DNA of 60,816 bases from Streptomyces sp. DI166 (GTDB taxonomy: Bacteria; Actinomycetota; Actinomycetes; Streptomycetales; Streptomycetaceae). A program made the position numbers and the translations under genes. This document shows, piece by piece, positions 15,417 through 24,362 of this stretch (positions are counted from its first letter, which is position 1; the number at the start of each line of letters is the position of its first letter). The notes under the pieces were generated by a model that was not told the origin of the DNA, did not search any database, and saw only the letters and a program-made list of their open reading frames with translations. Location of the stretch: contig NZ_FLSP01000051.1 in NCBI RefSeq assembly GCF_900091315.1, positions 1 to 60,816 on the forward strand, written 5' to 3'.

Positions 15417-17623
15417 AGCGCCGCTCCCTTGTGCTCCAGCTCCTTCAAGCGGGCCGGAAGACGATGCTCTCCGCTGAGGGCGGGCGCCTGCGATTCTGGG
15501 GAATCGGCCTGGCCACATGTCTGCTCGCCCTGGCCCTCAGCGGACTTGCCCTCGCGCACGCCACGTATGAGGGCCGGGAGATCCGGGGTGCTGCCCGGGC
15601 GCCGCAAATGCTCAGCGAATCGCAGCAGAGCGAGGCCGTGGCGCTGTGGTCCTGGGGGACCGATGACGTCGACGGGCGCCAGCACGCCGTGGTGTACATC
15701 GAACCCCTGACGTCAGACGCGCCGCTGCCTCCGGGGCTCACCCGCTGGCCCGAACCAGGTGAGGCTGTACTGTCTCCGGCTCTGCTGAAGGCAGGCGAGC
15801 GGGAAGGCATCCGGACTCGCTACGGCACGCTGGCCGGCACCATCGGCGTGGAAGGGCTAGAGGCGCCGGAGGAACGCTTCGCCTACATTCGGCCCCGCGC
15901 AAAGCTGCTGGACAAGCAGGACATGCACCCGGTCGCGGCCTTCGGGCTGCGGCGGGACGGCATCGCTTCGCTTGGTGAGAGCATGTCGATCCCCGACTTC
16001 TCGGTCTTCGGTGCGGGGCTGGCCGGGTTCACCCTGCTGCCTGCTGCTGGCCTTGTCGTGGCCGCCGTGCGTATCGGTTCGGCGGCCCGGGAGAAGAGGC
16101 TGGCACTCTTCGAAGCCCTGGGAGCTGGGATGGGCTCGCGGATGGTGTTCACGGTGGGTGAGGTAGTCGTCCCCGCGTTGCTCGGTCTCGCCGGAGCAGC
16201 GGTTGTCATCAGTCCTTCTCTTGTCACCGACATACCGTTTCCCTGGGTCGATTTCACCCTCAGCGTTCAAGACGCACGGCGTGCGGTGCCATGGCTGGCG
16301 GCTGCAGGTGTCGCTGCGTTCGTTGTGCTGGCGATGGCGGCCGTGCTGTTGCACCCTCGCCGTCTCGCAGAGGGCTCCACACGTCCCGCGTCGCGCGTTC
16401 AGCGTCAGCGCCCGTGGCTGCCCTGGCTCTTTCCGTTCGCCATGCTTTTCGCGGTGCGTGGATCAGAACTTGCCGGCGACGACCTGCGCCTGCCGGTCTA
16501 CGCACTGGGTGTCGCGGGGGTGTTGACGACGCTTCCCTCGGTTGTTGCCGCTCTGACTGGCTGGTCCGGTGGGCAGGTCGCCCGCGTGGGCGGCAAGTTG
16601 GGGCGCCCGGGGATGCTGGTGGCGGGACGTAGGATGGCTGCTCAGACCAGGGTCACCGCGCGCTTCGTCGCCGCCGTGATCGTCATGATCGGACTCGCCG
16701 CCCAGGCTCAGCTCTGGACAGGATTGCTGGGCGAGAATGCAGTAAACGCCATGACTACACGGGACCGCATCGGCACCTCGCTGGTGACCATCTCCCCTTA
16801 CTCCGAAGTCAGGGAGCGGATACGGGAGTTCACGGCTGCGCTTCCCTCCGATGCGGGTCTGCTGCTTGCACGGCAGACCACTCCGAGTGGAAACGGCGAT
16901 GAAACCCTTGCGCTCACCGGTTCCTGCGTGGCTCTCAAGTCTATCGGCCTGTCTTGTGCCGGGGGCGGGCCCGCCATGGACGGGAAGCCTCGTGATGCGC
17001 GCATCGCTGAACTTCTCCGATGGACCGGGGGCGGGACAGATGGCCAAGTTGTCGCGCAGGAGGGCCGGGTGGACGGGGCCAAGCCGATGGCCGGTGAATC
17101 GCTGACTCTGCTCGCTGTCTCCCTATCGGGAGACGACATGTCGGTGCCCAGGCTGAAAGAGGCGGCACGCGCACACCTGGGAATGCGGGCCAGCGCGGAG
17201 ACCTTGGGAAACAGCTGGCTCATGGGCGCCACGGATCTTGCGGCGTCCGGTGCATGGGTACGGCTGCTCGGGCTGATCGGCGCCTGTCTGACCGTACTGG
17301 CCATCGGCTTCACCGCTCTCGCTGAATTTCTGCGCTTCGGCCGGGAAGTGGCACCGCTGTCAGTTCTCGCCGGTGGCAATGGGATCTTCGGTTCCATTGC
17401 CGCTTGGACCTTGCTGGCGCCCACGCTAGTGGCGGCGGCCCTCGGGAGCGTGGTTTCCCTCTGGCTGACCGCTCCCATTACTGTCGGCGGCAGGCAACCT
17501 GTACCGGACAGTCTCTACCTCGTCCTCGCGGCAGGAGCGAGCATGAGCGCCGTGCTGCTCTGCCTGTGGGGCTGGCAATCCACGACCCGGCTGTCCGCTT
17601 CCTGGAGGCCGGTCGGAGACTGA
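15413..17623 (+). CDS. FtsX-like ABC permease (736 aa)
   Basis: A first membrane segment near residue 30 (FWGIGLATCLLALALSGLAL) is followed by a large extracellular region. Further hydrophobic segments lie around residues 200 (GLAGFTLLPAAGLVVAAVRI), 240, 290, 340 and 370, with a final group at 620-720 (LIGACLTVLAIGFTALAEFL and VVSLWLTAPITV). This is the architecture of the FtsX/bacteriocin-associated integral membrane protein class. It pairs with the ATPase immediately upstream. Its last about 200 bases overlap, antisense, the 3' end of tniQ, an unusually tight junction between cargo and transposition genes. Confidence 0.85.
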   Translation: MKRRSLVLQLLQAGRKTMLSAEGGRLRFWGIGLATCLLALALSGLALAHATYEGREIRGAARAPQMLSESQQSEAVALWSWGTDDVDGRQHAVVYIEPLTSDAPLPPGLTRWPEPGEAVLSPALLKAGEREGIRTRYGTLAGTIGVEGLEAPEERFAYIRPRAKLLDKQDMHPVAAFGLRRDGIASLGESMSIPDFSVFGAGLAGFTLLPAAGLVVAAVRIGSAAREKRLALFEALGAGMGSRMVFTVGEVVVPALLGLAGAAVVISPSLVTDIPFPWVDFTLSVQDARRAVPWLAAAGVAAFVVLAMAAVLLHPRRLAEGSTRPASRVQRQRPWLPWLFPFAMLFAVRGSELAGDDLRLPVYALGVAGVLTTLPSVVAALTGWSGGQVARVGGKLGRPGMLVAGRRMAAQTRVTARFVAAVIVMIGLAAQAQLWTGLLGENAVNAMTTRDRIGTSLVTISPYSEVRERIREFTAALPSDAGLLLARQTTPSGNGDETLALTGSCVALKSIGLSCAGGGPAMDGKPRDARIAELLRWTGGGTDGQVVAQEGRVDGAKPMAGESLTLLAVSLSGDDMSVPRLKEAARAHLGMRASAETLGNSWLMGATDLAASGAWVRLLGLIGACLTVLAIGFTALAEFLRFGREVAPLSVLAGGNGIFGSIAAWTLLAPTLVAAALGSVVSLWLTAPITVGGRQPVPDSLYLVLAAGASMSAVLLCLWGWQSTTRLSASWRPVGD

Positions 17624-20191
17624 GCTATGCAGTGAGGCATGAGGGCGAACTGGTCGGGGAGCGGTGCTGTCGTCGAGGAGGGAGAGGAGACGGGTGACTT
17701 CGTCGAGGAAGCGGCGTCCGTCTTCGGTGATGGTGAGGGGGCGGGAGCGTCCGGTGCCGATGATGGTGAAGCCTGCCGTCTCCTCGATTCGCTTCAGTTG
17801 GTAGTTGAGAGTGCCCCAGGTCACCCCGAGTTCGGCAGCGGCGTCTTGAAGAGTGCGGTGTCTGGAAGTCACCGTGAGGTGCCGTAGGCGCTGGATGCAG
17901 TTCTTCGTCCTGCTGACGGCGTGCATCGCGGGGGACAGATCGGTGCCGAGCGATGCAAAGGGGTTGGTGAACTGACCGGTGGGGTGTCGAGGGATGCCCC
18001 ATTTGCGCATGAGCCGCATCATGTCGTTCTTGTGAACGCCGAGTTCGCGGGCGATGTCGGGTGAAGAGCGCCCCTTGTCGTGGTACTCCTTCTGCAGCCA
18101 GGTGCGAGAGACGGTCTTCTCAAGGTGGCCGACTGGGCGGCGTTGGCGGATCGGGATGCCCGCTTCGTCGAGTGCGCGCCGGACGGTACTGATGCTGCAA
18201 CCTGCCAGCTCGGCGATGTGGTGTTGAAGTAACTGCTGTTCCTGGTAGAGCTGTTTGAGGCTCTGCGGGGCCAGGACTCCCTGTCGTGGTGTGCGTCGGC
18301 CCGGGGCCGGTGGCCGCTGCTGGACGGGGCGCGGTGCGGTGGTGCCGAAGGTCTCGACGGCAAGGAGGAGACGGGCGTCGTCCAGGCCGAGCAGGCGGGC
18401 GAGTTCGGCGGGCTCCGGTCCGCCGGCGGCATGCTGTGTGAGCCGGCGGCCGTTGATCGTCTCGGGGCCGGGCGGAAGGCTGGGATCCGTGACCCAGGCT
18501 GGTGGGGGTTCCCAGAAGACGGGTTCGTCGATGCCGTGGGCTTCTAGATTTGCGGCTGCCTGCTGGTGCAGGAGTTCGTGCAGGCCGGGATGGAGCCGGT
18601 AGTGGAAGGACACATGCCCAGCGGGTGTGCGCGAGGCGGCGCCGGGGTCGGCGCCGAGTAGCAGTCGTGCCAGCTGCCAGTACAGGCGCTGGATGCGGAT
18701 GGGGGCATGGGATCGCCAGCCGTGGCGTCGGCAGAGCTCCTGGTAGGCGTTGTGATCGAAGGCGACGCTGTCCGGGCTGAAGAGTCTGCGACGGCGGGCA
18801 TAGTCGATCGGGACGTGGTGGCTGTCCAGGGCCTTGGCCAACTCTGGCAGGACCGCGACCAGGGTCTCGGCTCCCGAGAGCGTCACCGCCGCGTCCAGTG
18901 CCCGGCGGTTGCTCTTGGGACTGGTGTTGCCCATGAGTGACGCTGCTGGCAGGTAGTCCCAGTTCGTGCCGGGCAGCAGCATCAGAGAGGCGCATGCCCG
19001 CCGGAACCCGGCGACGGGGGCGTCGGTCTTGACGGGCAGGAGGCGGAAGGCCCAGGACGGCCAGATCATGGCGGGCAGCTTCGACGCCCGGTCGCGTACG
19101 TCCTCGTCACTGCGGTCGGGCCAGGCCGGGGCGGGGGTGGCGGTGCCGTAGCGCAGGCGGGCGATGAAGGTGAGCTCGGAGTCGGCGGCCGAGAGCATGC
19201 GGTTGACCACGCGGGGCCCGGCGGGCAGCCACTCGGAGATCTTGCTGGTGGCGTAGTTGCTTCGGGGGACCCGCGGGCGGTGAGTGGACAGCAGCCAGGC
19301 GAAGACCTCGTCGCAGGCTGGATGACTGCGGTCGGTGGCGATCACGGCCACGGCGGTGCCGACGGCGGTGTTGTGGGCGTCGCTGGCCTCGTCGCGGACG
19401 GCCAGGGCGGGCAGAGTGCCGCCGCAGTCGTCCAGGATCGCGGTGACCACTGACGGAGCGGCGGGAAGTTCGTGGATGCCGCGCAGAGCCCGTCGGGCGA
19501 GAACGTAGAGTTCCTGTCCGCGGGTGCGGGCCTCCTCTGCCACCGATGCGTCCAGGATGTCGCGGCTGACGGCGAGTTGAGCGGCGATCACCATCCCATC
19601 GGGCCGCAGGACCGGGGCAGGGGACTGGGCAAGCGGGTATCCGCAGCGGATGGCACGTCCGGTTTCCGTCGCGTGCAGGCAGACGCCGGGAGACGACGGT
19701 CTGCTCCGTCCCCGGGTGCTGACCGGCGGAGGATGCCCGCAGGCCGGGCAGTAGTCACACAGCAGCAGCCCGTGGCGGACGCAGGCGAAGGACCACGGCA
19801 GCCGCCAGGACAGCGGCCACCGCCCGTGGTTGTCGGCCAGGCAGGCGGGACAGAACCGGCTGCGTGAGCCGTAGTGCCGCCAGGCCGGCGGCCTGCCCAT
19901 GCTGCGATCGTCCGGGTCGATGGCCACGGTGACACCGTCGAACCGGTCGAGTGTCATCGCGGCCAACGCGTCGGGCGTCAGCCCGGTGCGTCGGGCGAGG
20001 GTGTCGCGTTCGGCGTTGGTCAGCCTGCGGACCATGAACCTCGGGTCCGTCCCGGACAGCCCGAGGAACCGGGTGAACTCTCCACCGCTGACGGCCAGCC
20101 GGCGAGCGTATGCCTCGATCCAGCTGTCGAGGGCTTCACCCTCGACGGGCGGCACCCAGAGAGGGATCCGCTCGTCCGTCCACCGCGTCAT
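17426..20191 (-). CDS. tniQ: TniQ/TnsD-like target-selection protein (921 aa)
   Basis: The N-terminal TniQ domain has paired zinc-binding motifs (FCPACL near residue 125 and CDYCPACG near 160). A long middle region is followed by successive helix-turn-helix units in the C-terminal third (HIAELAGCSISTVRRALDEA, DIARELGVHKNDMMRLMRKW, DAAAELGVTWGTLNYQLKRI). This matches a long TnsD-type protein that recognises a specific site rather than the short TniQ of CRISPR-associated elements. The start overlaps the tnsC stop (ATGA). The last about 65 residues (from ASLHSSVSDRPPGSG) are low-complexity and antisense to the permease gene, so they may be read-through past a lost original stop. Confidence 0.85.
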   Translation of the reverse strand: MTRWTDERIPLWVPPVEGEALDSWIEAYARRLAVSGGEFTRFLGLSGTDPRFMVRRLTNAERDTLARRTGLTPDALAAMTLDRFDGVTVAIDPDDRSMGRPPAWRHYGSRSRFCPACLADNHGRWPLSWRLPWSFACVRHGLLLCDYCPACGHPPPVSTRGRSRPSSPGVCLHATETGRAIRCGYPLAQSPAPVLRPDGMVIAAQLAVSRDILDASVAEEARTRGQELYVLARRALRGIHELPAAPSVVTAILDDCGGTLPALAVRDEASDAHNTAVGTAVAVIATDRSHPACDEVFAWLLSTHRPRVPRSNYATSKISEWLPAGPRVVNRMLSAADSELTFIARLRYGTATPAPAWPDRSDEDVRDRASKLPAMIWPSWAFRLLPVKTDAPVAGFRRACASLMLLPGTNWDYLPAASLMGNTSPKSNRRALDAAVTLSGAETLVAVLPELAKALDSHHVPIDYARRRRLFSPDSVAFDHNAYQELCRRHGWRSHAPIRIQRLYWQLARLLLGADPGAASRTPAGHVSFHYRLHPGLHELLHQQAAANLEAHGIDEPVFWEPPPAWVTDPSLPPGPETINGRRLTQHAAGGPEPAELARLLGLDDARLLLAVETFGTTAPRPVQQRPPAPGRRTPRQGVLAPQSLKQLYQEQQLLQHHIAELAGCSISTVRRALDEAGIPIRQRRPVGHLEKTVSRTWLQKEYHDKGRSSPDIARELGVHKNDMMRLMRKWGIPRHPTGQFTNPFASLGTDLSPAMHAVSRTKNCIQRLRHLTVTSRHRTLQDAAAELGVTWGTLNYQLKRIEETAGFTIIGTGRSRPLTITEDGRRFLDEVTRLLSLLDDSTAPRPVRPHASLHSSVSDRPPGSGQPGRGLPAPQAEQHGAHARSCREDEVETVRYRLPAADSNGSGQPEGNHAPEGRRH

Positions 20192-21324
20192 GCCGACTTC
20201 CTGCGGCGCTCAGCCGGGGACGCCGGGCGGGTGGTGAGCAGGCCGGCCTCGATCGCGGCTTCGAGTTCCTTGCGGGCTGCCTCCGCGGCGGCGTCGTTCT
20301 TCACCTGGTTCATCAGCTCCCCATCGAGGCGCTCGTGGCCGGAGCGGATCGCGCGCAGGCAGCCGCGGTTGATCAGCGCCATGAGGGAGGCGAAGTGCCC
20401 GGTGGAGCGTGCGTAGAGGTAGTCCGACAGGTCCCTGGCGAGCATCCCGGGGTACTTCTCGGCCAGGGCGAGTTTCTGCTCGATCGTCTTGAGCAGGGTG
20501 TGCCAGTGCCGGCGGCCTTCGTCGTCCTCGATCTGGAACGGTGGCAGTGTCAGCGGGGTGGTGCGGCGCCCGAACTGGGCCAGTTCGGTCTGCTTGCCGG
20601 AGAAGCCCTCGCGCAGGACACCACGCTGCTGGACACCGACGCCGACGTAGATCAGAGTGACGGGGAGGACGTTCGCCAGGTACTTCAACTGATTCGCCAT
20701 GCGGATGGAGTTGGAGTTCGCCCCGGCGAGGAAGTGGATGTCGTCGATGACGATCGCGGCCGTCTTCATGGACAGCACGGCGTCCACAGCCCGCTCGGCC
20801 AGGGTGTCGGCGTTCCCGGACGTCGGCAGCCCGTAGAAGCGGCAGATCGCCGCGTTCAGCCCGCGGATCTGTGTGTTCCCGCTCAAGGCGATGTAGATGG
20901 CCGGGACCCGGCGGTCTCCGCTCGGTGTCGTCTCTCCGCGCAGGGCGACCTGCTTGCGGAAGAGCTTGCGTCCGTAGTCCCGCACCGCTGTGCTCTTGCC
21001 GAGTCCCGGGTAGGCGTCCACCAGGGCCGCGGGTTTGGTCTTGTCGCCGTCCTGCCGGTTCGACTCGACGATCTCGGCCAGGGCGTCGTGCAGTGCGAGG
21101 AGCTGGGGTGTGTCGATCGGGCCGATGTTGGCGTGCCAGACCTCCCGGTTGTCGTTGTGCACCAGCAGATCCCGCGGCGAGAGTTCTGCGAGCTGGGTCC
21201 GGGTGAACTGTGGGGGCTGGATGCGGTCCGGGCCGTTGACCTCCTGCAGCCAGCCCGGCAGCCGGGTGGGGGTGTACTGGCGGTCATCGCCCTCGAACGG
21301 CTCGATGCCGTCCGCCGTACTCAA
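20188..21324 (-). CDS. tnsC: TnsC/TniB-like AAA+ ATPase (378 aa)
   Basis: The transposition regulator links target selection to the transposase. Walker A DAYPGLGKST lies near residue 100, Walker B TAAIVIDDIHF near 190, and a sensor-like YVGVGVQQRG follows. The frame opens with a TTG whose bases overlap the tnsB stop (TTGA), consistent with translational coupling; no better start is seen. The length and NDNREVWHANIGPIDTPQLL N-terminus fit actinobacterial TniB/TnsC proteins. Confidence 0.88.
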   Translation of the reverse strand: MSTADGIEPFEGDDRQYTPTRLPGWLQEVNGPDRIQPPQFTRTQLAELSPRDLLVHNDNREVWHANIGPIDTPQLLALHDALAEIVESNRQDGDKTKPAALVDAYPGLGKSTAVRDYGRKLFRKQVALRGETTPSGDRRVPAIYIALSGNTQIRGLNAAICRFYGLPTSGNADTLAERAVDAVLSMKTAAIVIDDIHFLAGANSNSIRMANQLKYLANVLPVTLIYVGVGVQQRGVLREGFSGKQTELAQFGRRTTPLTLPPFQIEDDEGRRHWHTLLKTIEQKLALAEKYPGMLARDLSDYLYARSTGHFASLMALINRGCLRAIRSGHERLDGELMNQVKNDAAAEAARKELEAAIEAGLLTTRPASPAERRRKSA

Positions 21325-23501
21325 CGGCTGTCCCAGACGTCGGCGTAGTACTCATCCTCATCGACCAGGACAGCAGTTTCCTCGTCTGCCGGGACTGCCT
21401 CGCACTCCTCGTCCTCGTCGTCGTCCCCGCCCAGGTCCTCATCCGCAGACGCGACGACCTGCAAATCCGGTGCTGCCTCCTGGCCCGCTCCTGCTTCCGG
21501 CGAACTGAGCGCTGCCAGACGGCGCACGGAAGGAAGCTCGGCGATCGCGTCGGCTTCGGGGTCGTCTTCGCCGACCAGCCGCAGACGGTCCTGCGACAGT
21601 CGCACCGCCATGCGCCGCTCGGTCCGGTCCTCGGTCAGTCCGGCGCCCCAGCGTTCCAACAACTCGATCAGGGCGCGTTTGGTGTCCGGGAAACGATGCG
21701 TCCTGGCCGCGATCCGGCGCGCGTACTTCAACGCCTCCAGGCTGGCCGGCCCGTTCAATGCCGGGGCATGTTCCCAGTCCAGGGTGTGCCACAGATGTGG
21801 CTGCTTCGGATCCTGGAAGTAGATCTTCCTGATGTCGGCGCGGTCCACCGCGAGGGGCCACTTTCCGGCCTGTTCGCCGCGGTGCGGGCTGATCTGATTG
21901 CGGTAGTCGTCGAGCCCGTCCCCGTTGTAGCGGAGCCCGTTGATCTCCACCCCGTAGTGGTGGATGGGGCACCACTCCTCTTCCAGGAACTCGAACGCGA
22001 GGCCCGGCCTGGACGGGATACGTAAGGGGCCCGCCCGGTTCACACCGTGCTCGAACATCTCCAGCGGGCTCAGCTTCAGGCCCGGGACCTCCGGGACCGT
22101 CAGCCCCCTGTGGTGCCGCCTGTGATAGATCAAAGTGATCCACTCGCGGATGATCATTTCAAGCTCGTCCAGGAAGAAGTACGCCTCGTCCTCCACCTTC
22201 TCTCCCCGGCTGTGCACGTCCGGCCCCTTGTAGCCGGGGAGTGCCGCCAGCAGTCCCTGGTTCAACGTCTTGAACCACCGCTCCACCGGCTTGTCGGTCG
22301 GCGTATAAGGGCGAGCTGGCTGCAGGGAGATGTCGAGCTTCGCGCTGACGCTCGCGATGTGGTTCGAGACGTAGATCTTGCCGTGGTCGTAGATGATCGT
22401 CTCCGCCGCGACTGCGGGCAGCAGCGGCTGGCCGTGCGCGTCCACCAGCTTCTCCGCGTCGAACACCACCGTGGAAGGAACCCCGCAGTACGGAAGCGGC
22501 TCGCCCGTTCCGGCAGATGACACCTCCCGCGGTCGGATCGTCTCGAACAGGACACCGGCCACGTCGGTCGACTTCGTCGACACCGGCGTCAGACGTAACC
22601 CAGTGATCACCTTGCTGTAGAGGTCCATGGCGACGGTGAGTTCGCACTGCACCCACCGGCAGGTCACCGGCTCCATCGCGAAGACATCCAGGCTGTTGGT
22701 GTCCAGCACGATGTACTCACCCGGCCGCGTCGCCCGCAGCCTGCCGAAGACCCCCTGCGGACGGTTCGCGATGGACCGCTTCCCCTTCGTGCTGCCCTCG
22801 AACGCGTTGGTCCCCCGGCTGAGTTCCTTCAGCAGTGCGTAGCCGGTGGTCTGCTTCGGAACGCTCACCACATCGCGGCCGTACTTCTTGGCCACTCGTT
22901 CTTCGATCTCCATCAGCACCAGGCCACGGACAGGGCGGCTGGACTTCTCCAGGCCCCCGATCACCGTGCGTGCCATCTCCAGCCAGCGCGGATCCACCCG
23001 ATCCAGCACGCTATGGGGCCGGCGCTTGCTCACCAGCCCGGCCGGCCCGTCCCTCTCGACCTTGGACACCCATCGGCGCACCGTCGCTGGGTCGACTCCG
23101 AGCTCGGCGGCCTTTGCTCGGTACCGGTGCATCAAAGGCATCCCTGGCGCATAGTCCGGCCGAGGCTCACCCTCCAAAGCCAGCTCGGAAGAACCCAGTT
23201 GATAGCCGAAGCGAACTTCCTGCACATGCCGGAACCGAACGGTGAGCGCATCGTCCTCCGCACTACTGAGACCGCCCAGCAACGCTGCGGCTGCCGGTTC
23301 CGCAGGCGAGGTCTCCACCAGGAACTCGGTAGAGGGGTGTGCCAGCAGCACCGACAGGTCGACCTGCCGCCACGCAGGGCGGCACTCCGCCGACATCTTC
23401 TGAAGGAGGATGCGGCGGCCCTCGATCTCCGCGATCGTGAACTGCTCGCCGTCATAGGTGAGCGGTAGACCTGTCCGAAGAGTCGTTGTCCAGGCGTTCA
23501 C
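21321..23501 (-). CDS. tnsB: TnsB/TniA-like DDE transposase (726 aa)
   Basis: An rve/Mu-type integrase core with catalytic Asp in YIVLDTNSLDVF (about residue 265), Asp in IIYDHGKIYVSNHI (about 369) and Glu in TDKPVERWFKTLNQ (about 405). N-terminal helix-turn-helix sequence (ELGVDPATVRRWVSKVERDG) should bind the end boxes. A Mu-like beta-barrel and an acidic C-terminal tail (DEDLGGDDDEDEECEAV) follow; the tail is the likely contact for TnsC. GTG start overlapping the tnsA stop (GTGA). It joins the element's 3' ends to target DNA. Confidence 0.92.
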   Translation of the reverse strand: MNAWTTTLRTGLPLTYDGEQFTIAEIEGRRILLQKMSAECRPAWRQVDLSVLLAHPSTEFLVETSPAEPAAAALLGGLSSAEDDALTVRFRHVQEVRFGYQLGSSELALEGEPRPDYAPGMPLMHRYRAKAAELGVDPATVRRWVSKVERDGPAGLVSKRRPHSVLDRVDPRWLEMARTVIGGLEKSSRPVRGLVLMEIEERVAKKYGRDVVSVPKQTTGYALLKELSRGTNAFEGSTKGKRSIANRPQGVFGRLRATRPGEYIVLDTNSLDVFAMEPVTCRWVQCELTVAMDLYSKVITGLRLTPVSTKSTDVAGVLFETIRPREVSSAGTGEPLPYCGVPSTVVFDAEKLVDAHGQPLLPAVAAETIIYDHGKIYVSNHIASVSAKLDISLQPARPYTPTDKPVERWFKTLNQGLLAALPGYKGPDVHSRGEKVEDEAYFFLDELEMIIREWITLIYHRRHHRGLTVPEVPGLKLSPLEMFEHGVNRAGPLRIPSRPGLAFEFLEEEWCPIHHYGVEINGLRYNGDGLDDYRNQISPHRGEQAGKWPLAVDRADIRKIYFQDPKQPHLWHTLDWEHAPALNGPASLEALKYARRIAARTHRFPDTKRALIELLERWGAGLTEDRTERRMAVRLSQDRLRLVGEDDPEADAIAELPSVRRLAALSSPEAGAGQEAAPDLQVVASADEDLGGDDDEDEECEAVPADEETAVLVDEDEYYADVWDSR

Positions 23502-24250
23502 ACCGACCTCCGCAGAACCCAGTCGCTACTCAGCGGACGGGACAAATCAGTGGTCAGCCGGCCAGACCACACCAGTGCCAAGAGCGGTGGCCGTGCCTCG
23601 TGGTCGGGACGCCCAGCTGCCAGCCGTCGCTCGGCGACACCGAGTCGGTCACCGTCCTGCACGCTTTCCCAAGCGCGTTCGATCTCGGCCTCCGGGACCA
23701 CGCCCGGGCGACGGTAGGCCGCGAGGAACCGGACATTCTCCAGAACCACCCGGTCCGCTCCGGACCAGATCTCGTACTCCCAACCGTGCCGTTCGACCAG
23801 TTCACCCGGCCAGGCCAACGCCTCCGTGATCTTCGGATCCGTGAGCCGATCCGCAGGCTTGACGTTCACCACCCGCACCACTCCCGACTCCATGACCAGC
23901 AGGAAGTCCGGCACATGCCGACGCACCCGGTCGCCTACCCGGGCGGTCAGGTGGCACGGCTGGGCATAGATCCCACGCACGGCAGGATCCATGTCAGCCA
24001 GGAGAAGCCGTGCCAGCTCCAAGCGGCTCTCGTAGACCACGGGCCCGGCCATCGTCGCCGACGAGTACCGACCCGAGTAGTGCGACTGGCCGTGGACGGA
24101 GCGGAACCTCCGCCACGGAACCGACCATGTGAAATCCGCCAACCGCAGATCCTTGAACGGGACCTTCCGTACCGACGCGTCGTCGTAGCGGACTGACGCC
24201 ATCGGCTGTTCGTACTTCCCACGTACCCGGGCTGGACTCGGAATGGCCAT
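23498..24250 (-). CDS. tnsA: TnsA-like endonuclease subunit (250 aa)
   Basis: The restriction-endonuclease-like nuclease cuts 5' strands so the element moves by cut-and-paste. The active-site pattern is visible as Glu74 (YESRLELARLLL), Asp115 (RHVPDFLLVM) and Lys131 (VVNVKPADRL), close in spacing to Tn7 TnsA E63, D114 and K132; Asn129 occupies the position near TnsA Q130. The ATG at 24250 has only a weak ribosome binding site, and Met17 is an alternative. It is the first gene of the transposition operon and reads away from the right end, whose TnsB boxes begin 30 bases upstream and may allow autoregulation. Confidence 0.85.
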   Translation of the reverse strand: MAIPSPARVRGKYEQPMASVRYDDASVRKVPFKDLRLADFTWSVPWRRFRSVHGQSHYSGRYSSATMAGPVVYESRLELARLLLADMDPAVRGIYAQPCHLTARVGDRVRRHVPDFLLVMESGVVRVVNVKPADRLTDPKITEALAWPGELVERHGWEYEIWSGADRVVLENVRFLAAYRRPGVVPEAEIERAWESVQDGDRLGVAERRLAAGRPDHEARPPLLALVWSGRLTTDLSRPLSSDWVLRRSV

Positions 24251-24280
24251 GGGCCGGAAGCTAGTTACCGTGCGGAGTCA

Positions 24281-24357
24281 GTGCGCACAGATCCTTGGAA
24301 TTGCGCATTCGGTGCGCATCTCACGGGTACAGTGCGCACCGAATCGCGGAACCTACA
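24281..24357. repeat. Right end with four closely packed TnsB-site-like boxes
   Basis: TGCGCA-centred boxes lie at 24281-24288 (GTGCGCAC), 24302-24307, 24313-24318 and 24332-24339 (GTGCGCAC), in two orientations. The terminal CCTACA ends at 24357. Four dense boxes here against three spaced ones on the left reproduces the asymmetry of Tn7 R and L ends. They also sit in the tnsA promoter region. Confidence 0.75.
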
Positions 24358-24362
24358 GATCA
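24358..24362. repeat. Target-site duplication GATCA, right copy
   Basis: GATCA follows the right terminus. Its TCA is the complement of the TGA stop codon of the exporter gene, so the duplication preserves that stop and leaves the protein unchanged. Confidence 0.85.

Larger units (their letters stand above)
7069..24357. mobile_element. Tn7-like transposon, complete, about 17.3 kb
   Basis: The left terminus begins TGTAGGGCCC; read inward, the right terminus begins TGTAGGTTCC. Each end has a GTGC(A/G)CAC box starting exactly at base 19 from the tip, and the element is flanked by GATCA on both sides. Genes tnsA, tnsB, tnsC and tniQ fill 17426-24250 with tnsA next to the four-box end, as in Tn7. 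Cargo on the left is an RHS toxin with candidate immunity gene, two small secreted proteins, and an ABC ATPase plus FtsX-like permease. The four-box end abuts the 3' end of the exporter gene at 24360, the same orientation Tn7 takes to its attachment gene glmS. Confidence 0.85.

Noticed and set aside
13807..17623. Lactococcin-972-type bacteriocin locus
   Set aside because: Gene order is similar, but the secreted proteins lack the characteristic Gly/Trp/Tyr-rich lactococcin-972 pattern.
24281..24339. TGCGCA repeats as replication iterons
   Set aside because: They sit at a transposon tip upstream of tnsA, match the boxes of the opposite end, and no replication gene is nearby.
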